Below are positions 39,512 through 48,104 of a stretch of 57,953 nt of DNA, piece by piece. This stretch comes from Angelakisella sp. (GTDB lineage Bacteria; Bacillota; Clostridia; Oscillospirales; Ruminococcaceae). Each line of letters starts with the position of its first letter. Position 1 is the first letter of the stretch. Under the pieces are notes generated by a model. That model saw nothing but the letters and a program-made list of their open reading frames with translations. It was not told the DNA's origin and did no database searches. The DNA lies in assembly GCA_022794295.1 (NCBI GenBank), contig JAAWEO010000002.1, positions 1-57,953 of the forward strand, read 5' to 3'. The position numbers and the translations under genes are program-made.

Positions 39512-41437
39512 ATGAAAAACGCCCTGATCGTAGCGCCCTTTCGACAGATGGAGCCCTTTTACCGGCGGGAGCTGAAAAAGAGAGGACTGGACATTGACAT
39601 TATCAGTGTCATCCGCAGGCAGGACCAAAGCTACACAAAGTCTATTTTGACCCGGGTGGAGGAACAGGTGGCCTCCGGCAAGGAAATCGTTATTACCCGG
39701 GGGACCCTGGCCAACGAGATCCGGCGCCGCTTTCCCCAGATCCAGGTGGTGGAGCTGGATATCACCGACCTGGATGTGCTGGAGACCATGCAGAAGTATG
39801 TGGGAAGCGAACAGACCGTTGCGGCCGTGGAGTGCTCCGCCTTTGTCCACAAGGTGGAACGGGTAGGGAAGCTGCTGGGGATCCCGGTGGCAGGGTACAT
39901 TGCGGGGAGCATCGCGGAGCTTCAGGAAAAAATCCTGGAGGCGGCGAAGGAAGGGTATCGGGTGATCATCAGCGGGGGCTGGGGGCAGTACGACAACCAG
40001 AACCTCCGCCTTCTGGCCCCCTACTCCGTTGCCTACGAGATGGTGGCTTGCTCCGAGGAGGCGGTCACTGCCTCCATTGAACGGGCCCTGGATGTCTGCC
40101 AGGCCATCCAGGTGGAAAAGCAGCAGAAGGAGATGCTCCATACCATCATCGACTTTTCCCCCAATGGCTTGATTGCCGTGGACAGCGCCGGACGGATCAC
40201 CCTTTATAACTCCAGGGCACGGCGGATGCTGGGGCTGGATGATCTTTCCCAGGGGCAGCCCATTTCCCGGGTGATGCCGGAGCTGCACCTGGAGGAGACG
40301 GTGAAAAGCGGCCAGGAGGAGCGAAACCGGGTGATCAAAAGCCGGGAGCTGGTGGTGACCAACATCCCTCTCCGGGCGGGGAAGGAGGTGCTGGGGGCCA
40401 TCTCCACCTTCCAGAAGATCCAGGATATTGAGGAATCGGGCCGCAGGATGCGCTCCCAGCTGGCCCAAAAGGGGCTGACCGCCCACTACACCTTTGACGA
40501 CCTGATCGGGGAGAGCCACAGCCTGGGCCAAACCAAAAAACTGGCCCGGACCTTCTGCCAGCTGGATTCCACCATTCTGATCACCGGGGAGACCGGCACC
40601 GGCAAGGAGATCCTGGCCCAGTCCATCCACAACGCCAGCCCCCGGCAGGGAGAGCCCTTTGTGGCGGTGAACTGCTCCGCCCTACCGGGCTCCCTGCTGG
40701 AAAGCGAGCTGTTCGGCTATGTGGACGGGGCCTTTACCGGGGCCCGGCGGGGAGGCAGCGCCGGTCTTTTCGAGCTGGCCCACAAGGGGACCATCTTTCT
40801 GGACGAGATCGGAGAGATCGACAAGCGGATGCAGGCCCTGCTTCTCCGGGTCCTCCAGGAAAAGGAGGTGCGCCGGGTGGGAGGGGAGAAGGTCATCCCC
40901 ATCGATGTTCGGGTCATCGCCGCTACCAACCAGGACCTTTACGAGGCGGTGCTGGACGGGAAGTTCCGCAACGACCTGTACTTCCGCCTCAGCATCCTGA
41001 ACATCCACCTGCCCGCCCTGCGCAAGCGGAGGGAAGACATCCCCCTTTTGGTGGAGTCTCTCATTGGGGAGCTGGATCGCAGGCTGGGGTGCCGGGTGAG
41101 CGGGGTGGACGGGGAGATCCTCCAGGTGCTCCGGGAATACAACTGGCCCGGCAACGTCCGGGAGCTGCGAAACACCCTGGAGAAGATTGTGGCCCTGACC
41201 CGGGAGGGGGTGGCCCGGCGGGAGGCCATTATCCCGGTGCTTCAGGACCTGTACTACCGCCAGCAAAAGCACGAGAGCCGCGCCCACGGGGGCCAGACTA
41301 TAGAAGAACTGGAGCGCAGGGCCATTGCCGAGGCCCTTTTGGAGGAAAACGGCAACCGCACCCGGGCCGCCCGCCGCCTGGGGATGGACCGGAGCACCCT
41401 GCTGCGGAAGATCGAGCGGTACGGGATCAAGGGATAA
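39512..41437 (+). CDS. sigma-54-dependent transcriptional activator with PrpR-type N-terminal sensor, PAS, AAA+ and Fis-type HTH
   Basis: GETGTGKEILAQSIH, GAFTGA in ELFGYVDGAFTGARRG, LDEIGEID, C-terminal NGNRTRAARRLGMDRSTLLRKIERYG. Start set by AAGGAGG 5' of the ATG; the track's earlier start lies inside the repeat. Confidence 0.93.
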   Translation: MKNALIVAPFRQMEPFYRRELKKRGLDIDIISVIRRQDQSYTKSILTRVEEQVASGKEIVITRGTLANEIRRRFPQIQVVELDITDLDVLETMQKYVGSEQTVAAVECSAFVHKVERVGKLLGIPVAGYIAGSIAELQEKILEAAKEGYRVIISGGWGQYDNQNLRLLAPYSVAYEMVACSEEAVTASIERALDVCQAIQVEKQQKEMLHTIIDFSPNGLIAVDSAGRITLYNSRARRMLGLDDLSQGQPISRVMPELHLEETVKSGQEERNRVIKSRELVVTNIPLRAGKEVLGAISTFQKIQDIEESGRRMRSQLAQKGLTAHYTFDDLIGESHSLGQTKKLARTFCQLDSTILITGETGTGKEILAQSIHNASPRQGEPFVAVNCSALPGSLLESELFGYVDGAFTGARRGGSAGLFELAHKGTIFLDEIGEIDKRMQALLLRVLQEKEVRRVGGEKVIPIDVRVIAATNQDLYEAVLDGKFRNDLYFRLSILNIHLPALRKRREDIPLLVESLIGELDRRLGCRVSGVDGEILQVLREYNWPGNVRELRNTLEKIVALTREGVARREAIIPVLQDLYYRQQKHESRAHGGQTIEELERRAIAEALLEENGNRTRAARRLGMDRSTLLRKIERYGIKG

Positions 41438-41460
41438 ACGAAAAAAGGAGGAGACAGCCC

Positions 41461-43122
41461 ATGCGAAGCGACACCATGAAACGCGGCATCCACCGCATCT
41501 CCACCCGGGCCTTGCTAAAGGGGGCGGGGTACCGCCAGGGGGATATTGACCGGCCCTTCATCGGGGTCATCAACGCCTACAGCCCGGCCTTTCCGGGGCA
41601 TATGGGGATGGACAAGCTGACCCGGGCGGTGGAGGAAGGGATCTGGCGGGCAGGGGGGACCCCCCTGGCTTGCACCACCATTGGGGTGTGTGACGGATAC
41701 TGCGCCGGGCACGAGGGGATGCGCTGGTCCCTCCCCAGCCGGGAGTTGATCGCCGATTCCATTGAGACCATGGCCCAGGCCCACCGCCTGGATGGACTGG
41801 TGCTGGTCACCGGCTGTGACAAGATCACCCCCGGGATGCTGATGGCTGCCGCCCGCCTGGACCTCCCCGCCATTGTGGTAAACAGTGGTCCCATGCTCCC
41901 TGGGCGGCTGGGGGAGGAGGACCTGGACCTGGCCGCCCTGGGGCGGATCCGGGGGAAGGTGGTCAAGGGGGAGCTGCCGGAAACCGCCCTGCCGGCCATC
42001 GAGGAGGAGGCCTGTCCCGGCTGCGGCAGCTGTGCCGGGATGTTCACCGCCAACTCCATGGGCTGCCTTACCGAGGCCCTGGGGATGGCTCTGCCGGGGA
42101 ACGGGACGATACCGGCGGTCCACTCCGGGCGGCTCCGCCTGGCTAAGGATTCCGGGGAGCGGATCGTGGAGATGGTGCTGGCGGACCGGAGGCCCTCGCA
42201 GATCATGACCCCTGCCGCCTTTGCCAATGCCATTGCGGCGGATCTGATGATCGGCTGCTCCACCAACACCACCCTGCACCTGCCGGCCATCGCCCGGGAG
42301 CTGGGCATCCCCCTCTCCCTTCGGGAGTTTGACGAGGCCAGCAGACGGATCCCCAACCTCTGCCATCTCTCCCCCTCAGGGAGCCGCTATCTCACCGATT
42401 TCCACCGGGCCGGGGGAATGAGCGCCCTGCTCCGCGCCGGTATGGAGGGAGGATTTGTGGATGGTTCTGCCCTCACCGTCACCGGGGAAGCCTTGGGGGA
42501 TGTCATCAAGGACGCCCGGGCCGGTGACCCGGAGGTGATCCGCCCTCTGGACCGCCCCTATCTCAAGGAAGGGGGGCTGGCGGTGCTCTACGGAAATATT
42601 GCCCCCCAGGGGTGTGTTATCAAAACCGCTGCCTGTCCTCCGGAGATGTTTACCTTTGAAGGGATCGCCAGGGTCTTCGATTCCGAGGAGGCCACCGCCG
42701 CCGCTCTCCGGGAAGGGGGGATCCAAAAAGGGGACCTTATCGTGGTCCGGTACGAGGGGCCCAAGGGTGGTCCGGGAATGCGGGAGATGGTCCACCTGAC
42801 CGGCCTTCTGCTGGGCATGGGTCTGGGGAAAGAGGTGGCCCTTCTCACTGACGGACGGTTCTCCGGGGTGAGCGGCGGGGCTTCCTTCGGCCACATCTCC
42901 CCAGAGGCGGCTCTGGGAGGGCCCATCGCCCTGGTCAAAACCGGGGACCGGATCCGGTACAGCATTCCGGAGCGGTGGATCACCCTGGATGTAGCCGGGG
43001 AGGAGTTGGAGCGGCGCAGGCGGGAGCTGGTTCCCCCCAAAAGAGAGATCCCCAAGGGGTATCTCCGGCGGTATGCTGCCCTGGTGGGGCCGGTGGCCCA
43101 TGGGGCGGTCCTGGAGGAGTAG
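41461..43122 (+). CDS. IlvD/Edd-family Fe-S dehydratase (dihydroxyacid or sugar-acid dehydratase)
   Basis: PFIGVINAYSPAFPGHMGMDKL, LVTGCDKITPGMLMAAARLD, ACPGCGSCAGMFTANSMGCLTEALGMALPG, LTDGRFSGVSGGASFGHISPEAALGGPIALV. Confidence 0.94.
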   Translation: MRSDTMKRGIHRISTRALLKGAGYRQGDIDRPFIGVINAYSPAFPGHMGMDKLTRAVEEGIWRAGGTPLACTTIGVCDGYCAGHEGMRWSLPSRELIADSIETMAQAHRLDGLVLVTGCDKITPGMLMAAARLDLPAIVVNSGPMLPGRLGEEDLDLAALGRIRGKVVKGELPETALPAIEEEACPGCGSCAGMFTANSMGCLTEALGMALPGNGTIPAVHSGRLRLAKDSGERIVEMVLADRRPSQIMTPAAFANAIAADLMIGCSTNTTLHLPAIARELGIPLSLREFDEASRRIPNLCHLSPSGSRYLTDFHRAGGMSALLRAGMEGGFVDGSALTVTGEALGDVIKDARAGDPEVIRPLDRPYLKEGGLAVLYGNIAPQGCVIKTAACPPEMFTFEGIARVFDSEEATAAALREGGIQKGDLIVVRYEGPKGGPGMREMVHLTGLLLGMGLGKEVALLTDGRFSGVSGGASFGHISPEAALGGPIALVKTGDRIRYSIPERWITLDVAGEELERRRRELVPPKREIPKGYLRRYAALVGPVAHGAVLEE

Positions 43123-43137
43123 AAAGGAGAAGGAGCG

Positions 43138-44397
43138 ATGGAAATCACATTGCAGCAAAATGCCTGGCAGGGCTTCCAACCTGTTGCCATCCGTCTGCCG
43201 GATCACTGGGAGGTGGAGCTCCACGGCATCCCTGGGGATGATCTGCCCCCGCTGACCAAGGAGCAGATCCGGGAGCGGCTGAACGCCCCCTATGGAATGG
43301 CTCCCCTAAGGGAGCTGGCAAGGGGCCGGAAGGAGGCAGCCATTGTCTTTGACGACATCACCCGGGGCACCCCCACCCAGGTCATGGCAGAGGCGGTGCT
43401 GGAGGAGCTCCACGCCGCGGGGCTCCAAAGGGAACAGATCCGGTTCCTCTGCGCCCTGGGGACCCACGGGGCCCACACCCGCCAGCAGTTCGTCCAAAAG
43501 CTGGGGGAGGAGATCTGCCGCCGGTATAGGGTCTACAACCACAACTGCTTTGACAACTGTGTCCCCATCGGCACCACCGGCCGGGGGGTAGAGGTGAAGA
43601 TCAACCGGGAGCTGATGGAATGCGACCTGAAGATCGGTCTGGGAGCCCTGACTCCCCATGTGTTCAATGCCTTTGGCGGAGGCGGCAAGCTCCTTTTCCC
43701 CGGTATGGCTTCCATTGAGACCATTGTCCAAAACCACACCACCGCCGTGGAGTTCCTCCGGGAGCACCGGCTGAACAGCACCGAGAGGATGGGGGACCTG
43801 GGGATGGACGGGATGCGCACAGAGATTGAGGAGATGACCCGGATGGTGGGGGAGTTTTTCAAGGTGGACTGCATCTACAACACCCGCCTGGAGCCGGTGG
43901 ACCTTTACGCCGGGGATCCTATCCAGGCCTACTACGCCGGGGTTCCCGCCGCCCGACGGTTATACCGGACAAAGCGCCCGGTGGATAAGGACATCGTCAT
44001 TGTCAACGCCAACGCCAAGGCCAGCGAGGCCAACATCGCCGTCAGCCTGGCCTGTATGGGACTTTCCCCCGAGGGGGGCGACATTGTCCTGGTGGACCAC
44101 ACCAGCCTGGGGCAGATCCCCCACTACGTCTTTGGGTACTTCGGTAAAAACAGCGGCGGACGGATGTGCGGCAGGATCTTCCGCAGCCGCCCCCAGGTGC
44201 GGCGGATCCTTTGCAATATGCCCTATCCCGACCTGGGCAGCGCCCCCCTCTTTGGGGATGTGGACAAGCAGGTGTACACCCAGACCTGGGAGGAGACCCT
44301 GGCCCTGCTGGAAAAGGACTATGGCCCCGGCACCCGGGTCTCGGTGATTGCAGATGGCACCATCACCTACTTTGCCAGGGAGGGGGAGGGGTGTTGA
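43138..44397 (+). CDS. LarA-like nickel-dependent alpha-hydroxyacid racemase/epimerase (DUF2088 family)
   Basis: FDDITRGTPTQVMAEAVLEEL, ALGTHGAHT, YNHNCFDN, ALTPHVFNAFGGGGKLLFPGMAS. Confidence 0.9.
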   Translation: MEITLQQNAWQGFQPVAIRLPDHWEVELHGIPGDDLPPLTKEQIRERLNAPYGMAPLRELARGRKEAAIVFDDITRGTPTQVMAEAVLEELHAAGLQREQIRFLCALGTHGAHTRQQFVQKLGEEICRRYRVYNHNCFDNCVPIGTTGRGVEVKINRELMECDLKIGLGALTPHVFNAFGGGGKLLFPGMASIETIVQNHTTAVEFLREHRLNSTERMGDLGMDGMRTEIEEMTRMVGEFFKVDCIYNTRLEPVDLYAGDPIQAYYAGVPAARRLYRTKRPVDKDIVIVNANAKASEANIAVSLACMGLSPEGGDIVLVDHTSLGQIPHYVFGYFGKNSGGRMCGRIFRSRPQVRRILCNMPYPDLGSAPLFGDVDKQVYTQTWEETLALLEKDYGPGTRVSVIADGTITYFAREGEGC

Positions 44398-45059
44398 CAG
44401 ATAAACGGAACACCCTGATTCTGGGGGAAGCGGGAAGCGGCAAGACCGAGCTGGCCCTGGCTCTGGCCCTCCGGGCAGAGGTCCCGGAAAGGCTCCTGAT
44501 CTTTGACATGGACCAGACCAAGACCCTGTTCCGCCTGCGTGACGCGGCACCGGCCCTGGAAAGCCAGGGCATCCGGGTGATCCACGGGGAGGAATTTCTG
44601 GACGCCCCCCTGATGCCCGGCGGGGTGGCGGAGGCCTTGGCCGACCCCTCCCGCCAGGTGATCCTGGATGTGGGGGGCGGCGGGAACGGGGCCAGGACCC
44701 TGGGGCAGCTCCGGGAGCTGCTGGGGAAGGAGACCACTCGGGTCCTGGTTCCCATGAACCCCTTCCGGTGGACGGGGCAGACCTCCCAAAGCCTGTGGAA
44801 GGAGCTTTTGGGCACACTGGCCTGGGCAGGAGTGGAGCCGGAGCGGGTCCGCATCCTCTGTAACCCCTGGCGGGGCAGGGAGGGGGGCAAGGAGGCCGCC
44901 CGGGAGGGGACAGAGCGCCTCACCCGGCTGCTGGAGCCCCTGGGTCTTGTCTGGGAAACGGCCATGCTGCCGGAGAGCCTTCGGGGGCAGGTGAGCCTGC
45001 CGGGAAAGAGGCTTCTGTACATCCGCCCCAGAATATCGGGGCTGTTGGATCTAAGCTGA
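44391..45059 (+). CDS. P-loop ATPase of unknown role (GTG start; overlaps the larA-like gene)
   Basis: LILGEAGSGKTELALALALRA (Walker A), LLIFDMDQTKTLFRLRD, QVILDVGGGGNGARTL. Confidence 0.75.
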   Translation: MLTDKRNTLILGEAGSGKTELALALALRAEVPERLLIFDMDQTKTLFRLRDAAPALESQGIRVIHGEEFLDAPLMPGGVAEALADPSRQVILDVGGGGNGARTLGQLRELLGKETTRVLVPMNPFRWTGQTSQSLWKELLGTLAWAGVEPERVRILCNPWRGREGGKEAAREGTERLTRLLEPLGLVWETAMLPESLRGQVSLPGKRLLYIRPRISGLLDLS

Positions 45060-45076
45060 GAAAGGAGGGAAAAGGT

Positions 45077-45280
45077 TTGGCTGGGATCACCATTGAGGCG
45101 GAATACTGCAAGGCCTGCGGTCTTTGCATCACCACCTGTAAAAAGGGCGTGATTCGTTACGGCAAGGGAATCAACGCCATGGGCTACCACGCCGCGGAGG
45201 TGGACGGGACCAAGGGCTGCATCGGGTGCAGGCTTTGTGCCGTTGTCTGCCCGGAGGCGGCCATTGAGGTCTACCGATAA
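45077..45280 (+). CDS. 2 x 4Fe-4S ferredoxin (delta subunit of the 2-oxoacid oxidoreductase)
   Basis: CKACGLCITTCKKGVI and CIGCRLCAVVCPEAAIEVYR; TTG start after AAAGGAGGG. Confidence 0.93.
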   Translation: MAGITIEAEYCKACGLCITTCKKGVIRYGKGINAMGYHAAEVDGTKGCIGCRLCAVVCPEAAIEVYR

Positions 45281-45298
45281 CACAAGGAGGCGAACAGC

Positions 45299-46363
45299 TT
45301 GGAGCGTGTTTTTATGAAGGGCAACGAGGCCATCGCCGAAGCCGCGGTGCGGGCCGGCTGCCGGTTTTTTGCAGGATACCCCATCACCCCCCAGAACGAG
45401 ATCCCGGAGTATATGGCCCGGCGGCTGCCGGAGGTCTCAGGGCACTTTGTCCAGGGGGAGAGCGAGATTGCCTCGGTAAACATGGTTTACGGGGCCGCCG
45501 CCGCAGGGGTCCGGGCCATGACCTCCTCCTCCAGCCCGGGGATCAGCCTGAAGTCGGAGGGGATCTCTTACCTGGCCGGGGCGGAGCTGCCGGCGGTTAT
45601 TGTCAACGTCACCCGGGGCGGGCCGGGGCTGGGCTCCATCCAGGCAGCCCAGATGGACTATTTACAGGCCGCCAAGGCCCCGGGCCACGGGGGCTTCCGG
45701 ATGCTGGTCTACGCCCCGGCCACCGTTCAGGAGGCGGTGGACTGCACCGGCCTGGCCTTCCGCAAGGCGGAGGAATACCAGTCCCCGGTGCTGGTCTGTG
45801 CCGATGGCTGCATCGGCGCCATGATGGAGGCGGTGACCCTGCCGGAGATGAAGGAAGCCGCCCCCATGAAGCTGCGGTTTTTCGCCGCGGAGGCGGCAGG
45901 GGAGAAGCGGCTGGTGGTCACCTCCCTGCTGACCCCCGACGAGACCCAGGAGGAATTTAACCGCCAGAAGGCGGCTCTCTACGAAAAATGGGAGCGGGAG
46001 GAGGTCCTTTGGGAGGAGTACCAGGTGGAGGATGCCCAGATAGTGATCGCCGCCTACGGGGTCACCGCCCGCATTGCCAAAACCGCCATTGCCATGGTCC
46101 GGAAGGAGGGGATCCGGGCGGGGCTTATCCGGCCCATCACCCTATACCCCTTCCCCTACGCCGCCTTTGACCGGCTGGACTATAGCAGGGTAAGGCAGGT
46201 CCTCTGCGCCGAGATGTCCATCCCCTGCCAGGTCATTGAGGATGTCCGGGTAGGGGTGGCAAACCGGGCCCCCATTTCCACTGTTCTGCACTCCGGCGGG
46301 GTCCTTTTTACCGCCGAGGACATTGCGGACGGGGTGCGGGCCCTGTATAGGAAGGAGGGATGA
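45299..46363 (+). CDS. 2-oxoacid:ferredoxin oxidoreductase alpha subunit (VorB/KorA-like)
   Basis: MKGNEAIAEAAVRAGCRFFAGYPITPQNEIPEYMARRLPEVSGHFVQGESEIASVNMVYGAAAAGVRAMTSSSSPGISLKSEGISYLAGAELPAVIVNVTRGGPGLG. Confidence 0.95.
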   Translation: MERVFMKGNEAIAEAAVRAGCRFFAGYPITPQNEIPEYMARRLPEVSGHFVQGESEIASVNMVYGAAAAGVRAMTSSSSPGISLKSEGISYLAGAELPAVIVNVTRGGPGLGSIQAAQMDYLQAAKAPGHGGFRMLVYAPATVQEAVDCTGLAFRKAEEYQSPVLVCADGCIGAMMEAVTLPEMKEAAPMKLRFFAAEAAGEKRLVVTSLLTPDETQEEFNRQKAALYEKWEREEVLWEEYQVEDAQIVIAAYGVTARIAKTAIAMVRKEGIRAGLIRPITLYPFPYAAFDRLDYSRVRQVLCAEMSIPCQVIEDVRVGVANRAPISTVLHSGGVLFTAEDIADGVRALYRKEG

Positions 46364-47127
46364 AAATGGAAAAGGTTTATCAGCGGCCGGGGACCTTGGC
46401 AGCAGCGCCCACCCGGTATTGCCCTGGCTGTATGCACGGCCTGATCTCCAAGCTGATCGCCGAGCTGGTGGAGGAATACGGCATTGCGGACCGGACAGTG
46501 GGGATCCTCCCGGTGGGCTGCGGGGCCATGAGCAAAAACGTCTTTACCTTTGATGTGGTCTGCGCCGCCCACGGGCGGGCCCCGGCAGTGGCTACCGGCT
46601 TTTCCCGGTGTGCCCCGGAGAAGGTCGTCTTTACATACCAGGGGGATGGTGACCTGGGGGCCATCGGCCTGTCCGAGATCGTCCACGCCGCCAACCGGGG
46701 GGAGCGGTTTCTGACCGTGTTCATCAACAACAGCACCTACGGCATGACCGGGGGGCAGATGGCCCCCACCACCCTCATCGGTCAAAAAACCACCACCACC
46801 CCTCTGGGCCGGGACCCCGGGACCGACGGGTACCCCATGGGGATGTGCGAGATCCTTTCCCAGCTGAAGGCCCCCGCCTACATTGCCCGGTTTTCCCTGC
46901 GGACCCCCGCCGGGATCCTCCGGGCCAAGGAGGGGCTCCGGAAAGGGCTGGAGCTCCAGCTGAAAGGGGAGGGCTTCGCCTTTGTGGAGCTGCTCTCCAT
47001 CTGCCCCACCAACTGGGGGCTTTCCCCGGTGAAGTGTCTGGACTGGATGGCGGAACACAGCGAAACAGTTTTTCCCGAGGGTGTCTATCAGGAGAGAGAG
47101 GGGGGAGAGGAATGGAAAACCGTCTGA
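46360..47127 (+). CDS. 2-oxoacid:ferredoxin oxidoreductase beta (TPP) subunit
   Basis: YCPGCMHGLISKLIAEL, GDGDLGAIGLSEIVHAANRGERFLTVFINNSTYGMTGGQMAPTT. Confidence 0.95.
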   Translation: MKMEKVYQRPGTLAAAPTRYCPGCMHGLISKLIAELVEEYGIADRTVGILPVGCGAMSKNVFTFDVVCAAHGRAPAVATGFSRCAPEKVVFTYQGDGDLGAIGLSEIVHAANRGERFLTVFINNSTYGMTGGQMAPTTLIGQKTTTTPLGRDPGTDGYPMGMCEILSQLKAPAYIARFSLRTPAGILRAKEGLRKGLELQLKGEGFAFVELLSICPTNWGLSPVKCLDWMAEHSETVFPEGVYQEREGGEEWKTV

Positions 47128-47651
47128 TCATTGCCGGCTTCGGCGGCCAGGGGGTCATGATGATGGGGCAGCTCCTTTGTGCCGCGGCCATCGGCTGCAG
47201 CAAGGAGGCACTGTTCCTGCCCCATTACGGCCCGGAGCAGCGGGGCGGCACCGCCAACTGCACCGTCACCCTTTCTGACGGGGCCATCGGTTCCCCCATT
47301 GTCCGGCAGATCGATGTTCTCATTGCCATGAACCAGCCCTCCCTGGCAAAGTTTGCCCACCGGGTCCGGGAGGGGGGAGTGATTCTGGCAAACGGCGACC
47401 TCTGCCAGGCCCCGCCGGAGGGCTGTGCAGCCAGGTATGTCCCTATTCCGGTGGAGACGGAAGCGGAACGGCTGGGCTCCCCGAAGGTGGCTAATATGGT
47501 GATGCTGGGGGCCTACAACGGCATTGCCAAAGTTTTCCCCAGGGAGGAGCTTCTGGCAGCGGTGGAAAAGAAGCTGGGAAAAAAGCCCCAGCTTTTGGAG
47601 ATGAATCGGGCTGCGGTCTGCCGGGGAATGGAGCTGGCCGCCCTTGGGTGA
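47112..47651 (+). CDS. 2-oxoacid:ferredoxin oxidoreductase gamma subunit
   Basis: LIIAGFGGQGVMMMGQLLCAAAI, PHYGPEQRGGTANCTVTLSD. Confidence 0.95.
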   Translation: MENRLIIAGFGGQGVMMMGQLLCAAAIGCSKEALFLPHYGPEQRGGTANCTVTLSDGAIGSPIVRQIDVLIAMNQPSLAKFAHRVREGGVILANGDLCQAPPEGCAARYVPIPVETEAERLGSPKVANMVMLGAYNGIAKVFPREELLAAVEKKLGKKPQLLEMNRAAVCRGMELAALG

Positions 47652-47725
47652 TCAAGGTCCTGCCAACTCCGTGACTGATAGGTTCTGATCCCAGAAAATT
47701 GAAACAGGAATGAAAGGAGGGAACT

Positions 47726-47813
47726 GTCTCGGCCGGGAAGCTCCATAGACCGGAAGCACCTGTGCCCCAGGTGCCGCCGGAAAATGGCCGGTGGAGTTCC
47801 CGGAGAAAGAGAC
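47726..47813 (+). promoter_or_regulatory. nested multi-helix RNA structure immediately 5' of the uxaA N-terminal gene
   Basis: GTCTC/GAGAC, CCGGGAA(G)CTCC/GGAGTTCCCGG, CCGG/CCGG and GCACCTG-tgccc-CAGGTGC are all nested. Confidence 0.6.
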
Positions 47814-47820
47814 GGCCCAG

Positions 47821-48096
47821 ATGGCAAGGACAAAATATATCAAGATTCAGAAAGAGGACAATGTGCTGGTGGCGCTGGAGCCCCTTCCGGAGGGGGAGAG
47901 GCTGAGGACCACGGAGGGTGAGATCATTGTGATCACCCCCATTCCCATCTACCACAAGGTAGCGGCCCGGGATATTGCCAGGGACCAGCCGGTTATAAAG
48001 TACGGCGCCCCCATTGGCTTTGCCTCCGGGGATATCCAGAAGGGCGAGCATGTCCATGTGCACAATGTGGATGCTTCGGCACTGATGAAAGGATGA
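47821..48096 (+). CDS. UxaA-family dehydratase, SAF-domain small subunit
   Basis: KIQKEDNVLVALEPLPEGERL ... ITPIPIYHKVAARDIARDQPVIKYGAPIGFASGDIQKGEHVHVHNV. Confidence 0.88.
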   Translation: MARTKYIKIQKEDNVLVALEPLPEGERLRTTEGEIIVITPIPIYHKVAARDIARDQPVIKYGAPIGFASGDIQKGEHVHVHNVDASALMKG

Positions 48097-48104
48097 AAGG
48101 GGAG

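Noticed and set aside
41461-43122. IlvD as part of branched-chain amino acid biosynthesis
   Set aside because: No ilvB/N, ilvC, ilvE or leu genes nearby. Its neighbours are racemase, 2-oxoacid oxidoreductase and Ptb/Buk, which point to catabolism.
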